The notes below the pieces were generated by a model. The model was not told the DNA's origin. It saw only the letters and a program-made list of their open reading frames with translations, and did no database searches. Of a stretch of DNA of 64,000 nucleotides, positions 20,821 through 33,839 are shown one piece after another. This stretch comes from Monocercomonoides exilis (lineage: Eukaryota; Preaxostyla; Oxymonadida; Polymastigidae), in assembly GCA_001643675.2 (NCBI GenBank), contig LSRY02000027.1:1182501-1246500 (forward strand). The letters run 5' to 3'. The position numbers and the translations under genes are program-made. Each line of letters opens with the position of its first letter. Within the stretch, counting starts at the first letter, position 1.

Positions 20821-21720
20821 TTTGCGATGGAGGTGCATCAGCAAAAGGATTTGAATGAGCTGTTTTTCAACGGAAGGAGCATCGTTATATTCGCGTTCAG
20901 CCAGAGCTGTTCAACAACCCAAGCAAACAAAATTCGGAAGAGTTGCAAAGCACTAAAGCAGAGTTTAATGACATTACCCCTTTGAGCAGTCAGAGCAAAA
21001 TTGCTGTCAACAGTGGAGCAGATGCAGATTTTTATTTTTACAAAACACAACAAACACCGTGTACCGCGACCGAGGACCCCCTTGAGAGCTCTACCATTTT
21101 TTTTTTTCGATGTTATCTTTAATAGCCCATGAATCTTTTATGCTTGCAAGTGAAGTCGAAAAGATTTCTGAACGTTCAACAGTTTTCCAAGTCAATATCC
21201 AATTCAATGTCCAATTCAATTCAATCCTTCGTTCTTCGTTGAGCGTTCTCCCATTTTAATTGTAGTTTTATTGGATTTGCTGAAAATGCATTGATTGCTT
21301 ATTATTGAAAGGAACAATGATTGGAACAGCAATTGGCATCAACCACACAGCATTCGTTGTGAGGTTTGAATTATTTATTCTTTCATTCTGTGCCATTCGC
21401 TTTCGCATTATCTTTCCCTTTTTAGGCATTTTTGAATGAGGGCTTTTTGAAGATATGCCAGATTTTATCAAAGACGCATGATTTGTCGGAAAACCTCTGG
21501 TATTTTTGTGGTTCCATATTGGAAGAAATTGCATGGGAAGAAAAGGCAACATTATTTGAGCAATTGAAAATGAATTATGCGAATGAAGAATTCAAAGAAT
21601 ACAAAGAAGAAGAAGAAGGAAAAGAGAGTGAAAGGATTGGGGTTGATGGGAGGGAGAAGGAAAGTGATGGAGGCAGAACGAATGAAGGAAGGAAAGCGAG
21701 GAGAAAGAGATTGTGAAGGC
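20820..21720. other. Two short coding-like stretches of unknown origin
   Basis: At 20827 a plus frame MEVHQQKDLNELFFNGRSIV runs about 50 codons, and the region to about 21080 has higher GC than its surroundings. At 21432-21716 a plus frame (KICQILSKTHDLSENLWYFC, then LEEIAWEEKATLFEQLKMNY, then a Glu/Lys/Arg-rich end) ends in TGA. Both look like fragments of coding sequence. Neither shows a known domain, and no intron boundaries connecting them are convincing. Confidence 0.3.
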
Positions 21721-23103
21721 AGAAGAGGCAGATAGGTGTGATTGTTGGAATTTCGCAATGAAAATGCTGAGTTGGTGAAGAAGGACAAATTGTGTGCTTG
21801 TTTGTTTGCAAATGAAATTGATTTTTTTTTCTTTTTTTTGAATGATAAAAAATTTGAAGAAATGTTTGAAAAAGCAAAAAGATAGAATTATTATTATTAT
21901 TATTATTATTTCCTTTTCTCTTTTGAAAAATGTATTTTTATGAGTTCCAATAACAATTTATAAAATGTATTTATGTATTTGTTTGCAATCTTTTCATTAT
22001 TTCTAATTTTTCTCAAAGAATCTGTTCAGAAAAAGTTCAAATTTCATGTGCTTTTTAATCAGAACAAAGGATTTCTGAAAAACATCTTTTGTCGATGAGA
22101 AGAGCAGATGAGTATATTTGAATGACAAACATTGGCTGATGGCACAAAATGAATGGGAAAAATAAAAATTAATAAAAAAAAGAAAGAAAAGAAAAATTGA
22201 GAAAGAGAAAGAAAGAGGAGGACGAACAAAAGAGAAGAGCTTATTTGGATGTTTGTGGGAAAGAATAAAGACGAAGACGAGAGAAAAGGCAAAAGAGAAT
22301 GAGAATATGAAGGGTGGAATGGAGAAGAGAGGAAGAGAAGAGGAAAAAGGAGAAGAAGAAAGGAGAAAAAAAAAGATAAGAGAGAAGAGGAAGAGAAAGA
22401 AAGAGGGAGAAGAAGAGAAAAAAAAAAAGAAGAAGAAATATTATTGTCTCATATTTACCAGCGAAGAGATGAGAAAATGATGAAAAAAGACTTGCCAATC
22501 AAATTGCATCGAGAGAGGAGACATTTTATGGTTCGAAAGAACACTTTTTCAAGAGCAATTATTGTGGGTGTGTGTTTTGATGTGGCCTTTATTGTCTTTT
22601 GTTCCTTTATTGGATAGATATTTCTGTTTGATGAGTTTCTTTTTTTATTTTCAATATGTTCAATGCTTCAAACTTGAAGAATCCGACTTTTTCTGAAAAA
22701 ACCAAATTTTATCTGATAATATTTTTTTTCAATTTCTGTTCAAGTGATTCTTGAAAGATTCTTGTTTTTTTGAAGCATTCATTTGAGCATACACATCTCT
22801 TGATTTTCACCTTCTTATTTTTTGTTTATTTTTATTTTATTTTATTTTATTTTATTTTTTTTTTTTTTGTGAAAAATAATCACATGCAGCATCAAATGCC
22901 GATTCATACCCCGAAAGAACCGAAGAAATTGCGTGCTATGAAAGTGTCTTTGATGTTTTCCAAATGCTCTCAAAATGATTGTTGCAAGAAGGATTTTTAT
23001 CTTTTTCAAATTGTTTTTCAAAAACAATTATTAAGGGTCATTTTGATCATCCGGAAAACATTAAAAATTTTCACATCAAAATTTATTATCATTCCGCATG
23101 AGA
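21721..23103. other. Spacer with purine-rich low-complexity DNA
   Basis: Holds a (TTA)n microsatellite near 21887-21910, a purine-rich AGA/GAA tract at 22185-22440 that is open in several frames on both strands, and a (TTTTA)n tract near 22826-22862. No gene supported. The promoter of the beta-helix gene should lie in the last few hundred bases, but no core element could be recognised. Confidence 0.45.
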
Positions 23104-26100
23104 ATGCATTTGTGCATTTTGGTATGTTTGATTCTTGGGAAGACGTTTGAAGCGCAGCATGTCTCTGGAGCTGCCACATTGGAGAACAAAGGTTTTCTTT
23201 CGAATAAATATTTTTTTCATTAATCGTGTTTATTTTTGTCAAGGAAACTCAAATGATGCACAATATCTATCAGAGACCGATAGCAATTATTTATTTGAAC
23301 AGAATTCATTGTCAGGAGTGAAAACACCGCAGTCAGGTCTTTCTACAGTGAAAAACACACTTTTGGGATTTCGCAATTCTACAGTTGAACTGAAAAATTT
23401 GGCACTTGGACATTCTTCCTCGCCATTAATGCTAATAACAGATAAATCGAGTGTTGTGTTGGATTCCTGCATTTCCCACCAAAAATCAACATCTCCGTTT
23501 AATTTGAATATCGGATCAATCTACCTCACAAACATGACTTTGATCCCCCCAAAGAACCTGAACCCTTCCAGCCTCATATTTTCATCTGATGATTCAAATT
23601 CTGTTATTTTGAGAAACTCCATCATGGCAGATCTGTTTGTGTCATCCTCAGACTATTTCCTATTGTCTGGAAAGAGCCAAAGTGAACAGATTAATAACTG
23701 TGCATTCAAGAACATTTCTGTGAAATATGCCTCGAATTGCGATCATTTTGTGGAACATTCATGTTTCCGAAGTTCAATGGAGAATTGCCTCATTTATTCG
23801 TGTGTGAATGCCTTTGAAGGAGGGATCTCGAGTGGATCCTATTCTTCATACGAATTTATCTGCAGAAACACAACTATTCACAAAGGGAATAGAGAAATGA
23901 ATGCTCTTGAGAAAAAAGGTCAGATGAATTTGACAGATAGCCAATCATTTTCGTTGTGCGAATGGGAAGATTGCACAGCACCACAAGGAGGGGCTCTTTA
24001 TGTTCATGATAATGATAATGCTATTCTTTCTGTGAAGAATTCTTCTTTTGTTAGATGCAATGCATCATCTACAAAAGGTGGTGGAATATATGCTTTGAAT
24101 ATCGCAGAATGCATTGTTATTCATTCTTCATTCGTCCAATGTTCTGCTGCAGCAACAACAAATGCTGGAGGAGGAGGAATTATGGAAGAGAACATCTATG
24201 TTCAAACAATTGTCGATGATTGCTCTTTTAAAAACTGTTCTTCGGGAAACGATGGAGGGGCAATTAACCTAAATCCGACAATGACAAAAAACCAGAAAGA
24301 ATGCATAACAAATTCAATATTTGTATTTTGTTTAGCCAATAGCTCTGGAGATGGAAGCAGCGGAGCGATTGAGCATTGGAATCCAAAGGACAAAGTCATT
24401 GTTACTAATTGTCTCTTTTGCCATTGTCACTCGATGTGTGGAGGAGGTGCAATCTGTCAATTAATAAATACGAAAAATAATGGGATTTTGTTTTATTACT
24501 GCTTTTTCCACAATAATTCTTGCGAACAAGGCGGACACGACATTGCTCTTCAAGGCTCATCAAAAAACAACATTGATTCCACCTGTTATTCTACCAGACA
24601 AACATCAAACAGAGTCAGTTCAGATTATTCAAAAATAGTTGATCACAGTGAATGGCTGCGAAATGATTTTGGAAGAATAAGATATATCTCCTCGGTGCAA
24701 ACAGAACCAAATTCCATTGACACATATGCATGCGGGTTGGATGAAAGCCATCCTTGCAACACAATCAGCCATTGCCTTACTCAGCTGATTCCAGAATTTG
24801 TCACAGATATTGAGATACTCACAGGAACAATTACAGAATCCAAGAACGTGGATTGTGGAATTAACACTTTCACAATATATGGCCAATGTGATTCGACAAC
24901 AACTGTGCAGACAGAATTTGAAACATCAGGGTTATCTCTTTTTTCAGTCTCCACAGGCACATTGACTGTTAGTGACCTTATTCTTGTGCATGACTCGGCT
25001 CATCCGAATAACCGTGGGTCAAGGCTATTTGAGATCACTGGAGCAGGAGAGATGAGGACCAGCAGACTGAACATATCTTTTGGGAGCGGACAATCAACAG
25101 AAACAGCTTTTTCGACAGAGCTGATTAATGTGCAGAATGGGATGTTTCAGATGGAACATGTGAGCTGGGCAAAGACGATCCTCACAACTTCACTGTTTTC
25201 TCTTTCTTCGACAAATGAAATTTCGTTGACACTTTCAGAGTGCATCTTTGATGGAATTGAGAGAACAACAAGCGGAGCAGCTGTGATGTCGTTTTCGAAT
25301 GATAAGGTGAACATTGATCTGAATTTGAGCACTTTTGAAAGAAGTGGAAGCACAACATCTGATAATGGAGGATCGATGATGCTATGTGTTGGGAATGAAA
25401 ATGAAGTGAAAGTGAAAGGTGGCAATTTTGATGGGTGCTTTTGCTCAACATCCAATGGTCTTGGGGGTGGAATCCTCCTTCGATTATCGAATGAAAATCC
25501 CAATTTCCTGATATCCTCTTCATTCGGAACAAACGCAGCCAAATGGGGAAAAGATATTTTTGTCATTTCACCCAATTTGGAAGTGATCGCAAAGTCACAA
25601 AAAATCACAAGCGTGATAGCCTCTTTGGATTCTTTTGATAAGGTGCAAGGATATGACAATGGAAACACCAGTGTGGTCATTCCTCTGTGCATCTATCTCC
25701 TTCCTATACCAGAAGAAGTATATGTGAGCAATTCCGAGGCATCTGATCATTCTCATTGTGGAATTGTCCAATTCCCTTGTTTGACAATGAAACACTCCAT
25801 TAAACGTCAAACAGAAGAAAAGAAAGTTGTTGTGAGTGGAATGATTTCGATGGGCGATGAATTGGCCTTAGCTGATCAGAAACATGAAATAAGAGGAAAT
25901 GATGATAAAAGTGGTTGGACAGTATTTGATGAAAGTGAAACATCAAACTCGGCAATGATAACAGCAAGAATTGAAACAGTCTTGTCAAAACTCATCTTTT
26001 CTCTTCCTCCTTCTCTTTCATCACACTCCATTTTCATTTCATCTTCTTCTTCTCAAGTGAATCTGTCTCAATGTTCTCTTTCTCTTCAAAATCCATCATC

Positions 26101-29100
26101 AGAATTGACATTTCTGTTCTTGTCTGTTGAGTCAGGGATCCTGATAATCGACAAATTCTCAGCTTCATCGATTGATTTGAGGAGAAATCCATTGATATCG
26201 CTTTCTGGAAGTGGAACAAATACCGAGTTGATGAGCACTCTGTGGTTGAACATGACAAAAAGCAATTACACAAAAATAGAAAGAGAAGGTGGAAGTGGAG
26301 GCTGTGTGAGCATTGACAACAGCGATGATGAAAATACGAACACACAAATAAATATTGAAGAATGTGATTTTGATGGATGCTCTGTGCTGGCTGATGAAGG
26401 CAGAGGAGGGGCTATCAATGCAAAGTTGAAAGGGAACATTCAAATGAATATTGTTTCGTGCACATTCACAGGATGCACAGCACCAGCTGGAGAAAAGAAG
26501 ATTGGCTTTGGTGGAGGGATGGCACTGAAGCTGATTGATGAATATTCTTCATTTGTGATATCGTCCCCCGTTTTTGACTCAGAAAAATCAAATATTGCAA
26601 AATACGGAAATGATCTATTTGTTGAGTCATTCAACTTAACAAACAGCATTACAAATGACTCACTTCCATTTGTATCTGAGCATTTAAATGATATTTCGTT
26701 GGATTCAATGAGAGGCTTTGATGGAAATGATACAACGAATGCCATTCCACTGGTTTATTTCTGGATCTCACTTGACTTAGAGATATTTGTTGGAGGTGAA
26801 GGAAAAGATATGGGTGCCTGTGGATTCTCAGATTATCCTTGTCTGTCAATTGATTATTCATTGGATCGGTTGGCCGAAGGAAATGAAAGGATTATCAGCA
26901 TCATTGGGAAAGGAATACTCCAAAAATGTGTTGATATCAGCGGAGTTTCAATAAAATCAAATGATGAAGAAATGTGTTCATTTGAATATCGCTCATCACT
27001 TGAAGGAACAGAGGAAGAAGCAATGAAGATTTCTGGAATTACCAATTTCGAACAGATGAACTTTGTGATTCCTTCTTCATTCACAAGTGGAGTGAATGTC
27101 CTGATGCATGTTGGCGCAAGCGATGGGCTGTTGATTCTGAAAGACTGCTCATTCACAAAAATGGAAGAAAGTGGAGAAGACATGATCAACTTTGGGCTGA
27201 TCAGAGCAGATGGAGGAACTGTTCAATTGGAATTTGTGATAATCCAATCATTTTGCTTTTCAAAAGATATTATTTCTTTGCTATCATCAACGATTTTGAG
27301 TATCAAAAACATAACGATGAAGAATGTTGATCTGGAGGGAGCAAGTGGATTGGCCATATCAAAGAGTTCAAGAAGAGAGAGAAATGAAGACAAACAAGAT
27401 GTTGTTGTTGAGTGGAGTCTATTCGAAGAAGTGACTCAAAACACAACAGAAAACATCTCGATCATTCGAAATGAAAATGATAATCCATTGAAAATAGTGA
27501 TTCGAAACACAACGATGAAGAAATGTGGAGGGTTGAAGTGCGGAAAGGGGGGAGGGATGCTTTGTGTGTTGAATGAGGGAGGAAGCTTCGACTGCTCGTT
27601 TTGCACGATTTCTGAGTGCTTCTGCTCCACCACAGGAAGAGGTGGTTGGCTGTTTCTGGAATGCACATCTGTATCTGAGAAACCTCTGAATTTTGTTCTG
27701 TCGAACATCACATTCAGAGACAATTCAGCGTTCAGAGGGAGAGATGTGTATGTGAGATGCCATTCGATTGAAACACAAATTGTTGAAGAGCAATTCTTGC
27801 TGGATTTCAGATTGCCATTTGTGAAGGATCTGGCAATGTGGGGATGCACAACAGACTCCTTTGTGGGAGAAGAAGATCTTCTTCTGAGAGTCGTTAGATA
27901 CCAGAGCGAGACGATATTTGTGTCTTCTGCAGATGAAAACTCGGAAGACAGCAAGCAATGTGGAGAGTTTCATTTTCCTTGTGAGTCATTGGATGTTGGA
28001 GTGCAACACATCATCCCTTCACGCTATTCGCAGCTGTTGATATCAGAGCAAACAATCATCAACGGAGAATGCAGTGTGCATGATGTGATCATCCGCTCAC
28101 TTGAATCTCCCTCAACTGCTTTTGTGCATCTGAACTCAACAATTAATATCAATGAGGGAAATCTTATCACAACTTCCGAGAAAGTTCGGATTGAGAGTGT
28201 GAAATTCAATATTGGCCATTCATTTTCCTATTCAGGCAGTTCTCTTATCCATGAAGCAAAAGGCCAGCTGTCTCTTTCATTTGTTGATTTTTCTTCGACA
28301 TTTGCATCAGAAAACATTGAAGCTGTTGTTATCAACTCATCATTGCTGAGCGTCGAAAATGGAACCGTGCATGTTGACAACTGCTCAGTGTCATTCCTTT
28401 CATTCAAGAAGCCTTCGTTCCTGTTCAGTGGCAAAGAGATATCATTGATGAATGTGAAACTGGAACAGATTGAAGCAACAACAAATGTATTTGAGATTGG
28501 ACAATGCAAAGAAGTTGTATTAAATAGAATTGATACAAATGGAGTGAATCTGTCTGAAGGTTGCATCATTGTGATAAACGATTTGCCATCAGGAACAGTT
28601 TCTATTGGAATCTCCTCATTCAACAACTGTTCAAGACATTCAGAAAGCGCTTCAATTCTCTCAGCTTCATCAACGTCTGCTCATTTGGAGTTTTCAAACT
28701 GTTCTTGCACAAATTGCAATTCCTTGTCTGACAAAGGAAGTGTTGTTGAGGTTTATGATATGAAGGATGTTTCGATGCACATGTGTGAGTTTGAAGGAGT
28801 GCAAATAAAAGAAATTGAAAAAGAGAGAAATAATAATAATGAAGAAATATGTGAATGGAATGGATCACTTGTCCATTCAGCAAATTCTTCGTTGGTAATG
28901 AAGGATGTGATTATTTTGAATTCTTCATCAGGCGGATTATCCATATCTTCTGGAGATGTGACAATGGAGAAAGGAGAGTTTATGAACAACAATCCTCACA
29001 TTGAAAAATACCCTTCTCTTCGTCGAAACATCATTTGCTCGGGTCCTTCCTCACTGACCATTTCAAGCTTGAAAGGAGGAGATGGGGTTAAAGATAATTC

Positions 29101-30850
29101 TTCTCTTTGGATTTTGAATGATGGATGCACACTTGGAGGGATAGCAGGAGAAAGGTCATCTCCTTTCTTTATTCCAAAATTGGAAGATGTTTCAGTGAAT
29201 GAAAATGGCAGAGATATTGTTTTGAAATTCAAGGGATCTCTTTTTGTTCCATGTGACTTGTCATTTAGACTTGTGTATAAAACAGGAGACGTGGAGTTGG
29301 TTGAGACATATCAGTTTGAGGAAGACAGTTTCATATCAGAAACTGAGGTGATTGGAAGAGTTCCATCAGAAAATATTTCAACGATTGGGGATGAGACGGA
29401 GGTATCTGTGATGATTTTGTTTGGAAAGCAATTGGCTTCGACTTCTCCACAGATTCTGAAGAATGCAAGTGAAGCAAAGACAAATGGAGATGAAAGGGTT
29501 GTTGAAGGAGGAAAAGAAGGGAAATCTTATTGGATATTGATAGTGATAATTATGGCAGTTATTCTTTTGATTGTTCTCATTGCACTTGTGATATTCGTAT
29601 CCAGATGGAGATATTCAAAAGAAGAAGCTAAAAAATACAAGGAGATTGTTAATGATAATATCAGAAAAGATCCAAAGGCGTTTGAGATGGTGACAATGGA
29701 GATGTCGCCTGAGGAGCAGTGGAGGAAGGCAGAGAGAGAGGCAGAGAAGAAGAACGATGAGAGGATGAAGAAGAGAATATTTGACACGAATATGGAACAC
29801 TCGGATTCTTCAGAGCATCTGCTGTCTGAGAGTGGCTCCACTGAATACATTCTGGGGAGAGACTCAGACAACATTCCCGATTGGGCGTTGGAGAAAGTTG
29901 AGGAAGAGGAAATAAGAAAGCAGACTCCATCGCCTTCTATTTCATCCACTTCAACCACAGATACTTCAGACACAGAATCCACTTTTGTTCGAGGGGAGGA
30001 TCTGTGCCCAACAACCTCATCCATGTCAAACTTGGTGGATGCAATGGCCTGCTCATCTCCTCATGAGAAACTGATTGTGGATCTGAGGGATTCGCTGTTC
30101 ATGTTGTTGCATGGAAGGAATGAAAAGAAGGAAATGCAGATTGGCACATTGAAAGAAAGAGAACATACAGCTGCCCAGATCCTGTTTTGGGTGGCAAATC
30201 TCGCTCTCCATTCGTTTGATGAAATGGAAAACCCTCTTCAATCTCTTTCCAATCTGAGTCCGCACATTGTGTTGTTCTCAGAACACATGGTTATCTGCAT
30301 TGTCATGCACTCAGACCTTTTATCAGATGATTCAGACTCGTCTTCCATCTCTTCATCAACTGTTGTGACATCTGCCAGCGATGATGACGATGATGAAGAC
30401 TCTCTGCCTTCATCTGCATTTGAAGACGATGATTATTACAAAAAAGAGTGCATGAGGTGGAAGGCACCAGAACTGTTGATCAACAAGAAGATGAGAGCAA
30501 CAAAGGAGTCAGTTGCATTCTCGATCGGGATGATGCTGTGGGAGTGCTTGACGCTCCAGATCCCGTTTGGCGATTATGAGGCAGAGGTGGCAGGACAGAA
30601 GATTGTGAATGGAGAAAGACCGAACATGGAGATAATCAGTGTATCTCGAATGAAGGGAATGGTTGAAAAAGCGATGAGCATGAACGCAGAGCATCGCCAC
30701 TCGTTGGCACAGATCAAGCGGGAGTTTGTGGAATTGTTTCCGCAAAGTGCAATGGTATTCACAATGACAGATGCGATCTGTTTGGTGGAAAGAAGTGAGA
30801 GAATTGAATCTGCAAACGAAAGAGAATCTGGAGATGTATTTAATTTGTGA
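23104..30850 (+). CDS. Giant beta-helix membrane protein with C-terminal pseudokinase
   Basis: Gene model join(23104-23191, 23244-30850), 2,564 aa. The ATG at 23104 opens exon 1, which encodes a signal peptide (MHLCILVCLILGKTFEA); a 52-nt intron (GTTTTC...CAAG) keeps frame into the long exon. Residues to about 2120 are a secreted right-handed beta-helix (pectin-lyase-like) region with GGA, GGG and Cys-x-F ladders, in about four modules each opened by a Cys-Gly ... Pro-Cys motif (residues near 521, 856, 1211, 1590). A transmembrane helix (WILIVIIMAVILLIVLIALV) lies near residues 2123-2146. The cytoplasmic tail ends in a kinase C-lobe: RWKAPEL (APE motif) and SIGMMLWECLTLQIPFG. HRD and DFG motifs are absent, so catalysis is unlikely. 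Probably a type I surface receptor or adhesion protein; such proteins are typical of oxymonad-like genomes. Stop is TGA. Confidence 0.88.
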
Positions 30851-31666
30851 TGATATTTGTTGGCTTTGAATTGTTTGGTTTTGAAGTGATGTTGTTTGAT
30901 CAAAATTGTTTTCCTGTCTATCTTTGACTGTTATTCTTCTGTTATTCTCTGTTTGTTCATGATCAAATATGGACTTTGGAATATGTATTTTTTGGAAAAG
31001 AAATAAAAAATAGAATAATTGTGTGGTTTTATGTTTTCATGTGGAGTTTTCAGTTATTTGTTTTTGTTGAAATTGTGTGAAACACTTCTTTTTGAGAGAG
31101 TTGAAGAATTGATTTATTTATTCGCTTGTGCATTCCCTGATGAGAATCTCAGGCCTCTGCACGTCATTCAGTATTCGCAAATTATTTTTCAATGTTTTTG
31201 TGAAAAATCTGACTTTTATTTCTTCATTTGTGTTTTTTCGTAATTTTCAGAATGTTGGAAGTTGAAAGAGATTTTTCATTGTTAAACAACCAACCGCAAT
31301 AGAAATATTGCTTCAAAAATTTCACTATTTGCATTTGCTCTGTTCTGTTTTGTTGCAATTCTGATCAAAGATTAGCATTTGAAATTATTTTTTCCAGATT
31401 TTAAAAAACCTCTTAATTTTTTGGTTAACCTTTTTTCGTTGCTTGTTGTTCATCACAAATTTGTATATTCATGAAACTCTTTCACATTTGTAACTCAATT
31501 GTTTATATTTCAAATTCATCTCATGTTTTCATTCACCCAATTTGTTTTTTTGGTTAAATTAATTTCACAATTCAAACAAATGATAAAATCTTGTTTCAAA
31601 GAAAGTTGAAAAACAAACTTTGTCAGCAAGCAAACAGATTCCAATTGCCTTTTTGAGATCCAGGAG
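30851..31666. other. Spacer after the beta-helix gene
   Basis: AATAAAAAATAGAATAA near 31001-31017 is a plausible polyadenylation region for the beta-helix gene. No other feature was recognised. Confidence 0.4.
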
Positions 31667-31813
31667 ATGAGTGATTATCAAGTGCCAAGCTTCAATCTGT
31701 CCAAAAACAATCTTTCCAATAACTCAATCGCAACACAACATCCAATTCAACCTTTGAATGACGAGCCAGAGATTTTGTTCGTATCCAACGAAATACACTC
31801 TGATATTGTTTGA
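31667..31813 (+). CDS. Small frame of 48 codons, possibly a first exon
   Basis: ATGAGTGATTATCAAGTGCC opens a frame with clear coding character (MSDYQVPSFNLSKNNLSNNS ... EPEILFVSNEIHSD) ending GTTTGA. GTTTGA is also the 5' splice site used by the repeat-family genes, so the frame may be exon 1 spliced at 31807 or 31808 rather than a complete peptide. No family recognised and no downstream exon identified. Confidence 0.35.
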   Translation: MSDYQVPSFNLSKNNLSNNSIATQHPIQPLNDEPEILFVSNEIHSDIV

Positions 31814-32190
31814 TTTTTCTTTTTTTTAAAAAAAAAAAAGATTCAAATCGAACGATATAATTTTGTTGATTTTTTCTTTTTTCTCATTTAAAAAAAATCA
31901 AAAATTATAAAATAGAATCAAAGTCAAAAAAATTACGAATAAGGATTAAAAGAAAGAATTGCTTCACAACTTCTTTTGAAACAATATTTATTAAACCAAT
32001 AATATATTGATTGCTTAAATTAATTTATGGTTTTAAAAAATAAGCAAGCAAAACGTTTTCTTTTGTTCATTCCTCTCAAAAAGTAACGCCAAATCACCAT
32101 TCCAGCGTTGAGACTCAGCTCCAACAGCAAATGGAGCACAGAATTGTAGAACAGAAAATGCAACCAAGAACAACAACTGTCTCAATTATT
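31814..32190. other. AT-rich spacer
   Basis: Contains T8 and A12 homopolymers and no supportable gene. Confidence 0.45.
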
Positions 32191-32213
32191 CTCCATGTTC
32201 CAAAAGAACTTGT

Positions 32214-32738
32214 ATGGAATCTTCTGCGAATACACTTCGTTCTTCTTTAGTTTCATCGTTGATATGTTATTCTTCCTTAATATCATCTTCCTCCTCCACC
32301 TCCCCTGCCCTCTCCCTCTCTCTCACCAACTGCACCATGACCAACATCAACTCAGAACAGTTCAGCCAACAGACTGCCACCGATGGCGAGTGCATCTCAT
32401 TCACCTCATCTTCGCCTGCCAACACATTTTCTGTGAGGAATTCGACCTTCTCCACCTGCTCAGTGAGTGAGGATACAAGTTCTGGAGGAAGAGGCGGTGC
32501 TCTCATGATCGAGTACAACCATGGCTCACAAGTGTCGTCAACAACCTTTTCCATCACCAATATCGTGTTTTCAGCCAACAAGGCCTGTGTCGGAAGGGAT
32601 ATGCATTTTGTGTGTGAATCATTTGTCGCTTCTGTGAAGGAACCCTTGTTCGCCTTCATGACAAGCATCACTCAGAAAGACAATTCGGTTGTTGAACATG
32701 ACAGAACAGAAGCATTCGGTAATTGGAACGTCGATTAA
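32214..32738 (+). pseudogene. Relic of a beta-helix protein
   Basis: An isolated frame of about 174 codons has the same style as the beta-helix repeats of the 23104-30850 protein: LSLTNCTMTNINSEQFSQQT, SVRNSTFSTCSVSEDTSSGG followed by RGGALMIE, and ACVGRDMHFVCESF, which corresponds to its RGRDVYVRCHS motif. There is no signal peptide, no transmembrane segment and no kinase tail. A further piece (IKDVLQEDTKCDGASEEGAD, 32820-32880) may be in the next frame. This is a fragment of a second family member, left after deletion or duplication. Confidence 0.7.
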
Positions 32739-33004
32739 TAAATCTTTATCAACGGGCATACAGCTGACAATGAATATGCTAATTGTCATCTTGGTATCAA
32801 AGCAATGTATTTCTGCCTATCAAAGATGTTCTGCAAGAGGACACAAAATGCGACGGGGCTTCTGAAGAAGGTGCAGATCATAAGGCAGAAATCATTTCAT
32901 CAGCTGACTTGTGGGTGAAAATATGTGCAAATGAAGGCAAAGTAAGATATTTGAAGAGAAGGCACACAAAATTGAAGAATACGTCTAATATGTGTATTTG
33001 ATGA

Positions 33005-33820
33005 AATCAACATTGCTTGTCGGGCATTTATTCTCTTCTTTCATAGAATTTTCCATTAAATATGCCTTTTCAAATAAATAAGTTTCCCTCATCGTTTCAT
33101 CTTCCGCGACATATTGAAGGCGTGTGACGTTGTGTAACCTGCCGAACGCTATTTTTGAGCTCATTCATTTCATTAAAGAATTGCTCAAATGCTCTTTCTT
33201 TTCCATCTGTGCCTCTTTCAATCTCAAAATGAAAAAGGCAAAATCGTCCTCCTTTTCTGATTGCATGCCTTTTGATCTGCTATTCTGAGCTCAAAATTAC
33301 TCGTTTCATTGACACATAACTTTTGCTGAATTTTTGCGAGTGAACGAATATTTCTTTTTCGATTCTAAATGGAAATGATAGATGAGGCCTGAAGTTGAAT
33401 TTGGGAGGAAGTTGAATGAAATGAAAAAAACATCATTATTTTTGTTGATCATCGAAGAAGACGTTGAAGAAGAAGAAGAAGAAGATTGCAATGAAATGAA
33501 TTCGCCAAAAGGATATTTCATCTTCAGAATTGTGAATGAAAAGTTTCAAGAAGGCTCATTCATCCATTTATCAGAAGAGTCGAAGAAAAGCGAATAAAGC
33601 AAGTTTTTGATCTATTTGTTTAAGCCTCTCATTGAATGGCAAAAGCACATCAGAATCAAAGCGTTTCAACTTATGCTGAATAAAATGAAATAACAAATAT
33701 TGAAGTCGAAGGAGAACATTCAAGCAGAGCAAAGAATAACGAAATCATGCTTTAAATACGATGTATTTGTTTCACTTTTCATAATTTTGAAGATTACGAG
33801 GAATGAGACGAAGAAGAAGA
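33005..33820. other. Short acidic frame and spacer
   Basis: A plus frame at 33382-33597 has an ATG-initiated coding look (EFGRKLNEMKKTSLFLLIIE, a Glu tract, then MNSPKGYFIFRIVNEKFQEG) and ends in TAA. It may be a fragment of a Glu/Ser tract gene. The rest is AT-rich. Confidence 0.3.
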
Positions 33821-33839
33821 AGATAATGATGATGCGTTA

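Noticed and set aside
23135-23191. Start of the beta-helix gene at 23135 (non-ATG) with read-through into the long exon.
   Set aside because: An ATG at 23104 in another frame gives a textbook signal peptide, and a 52-nt intron restores the long frame. The unspliced version has no signal peptide.
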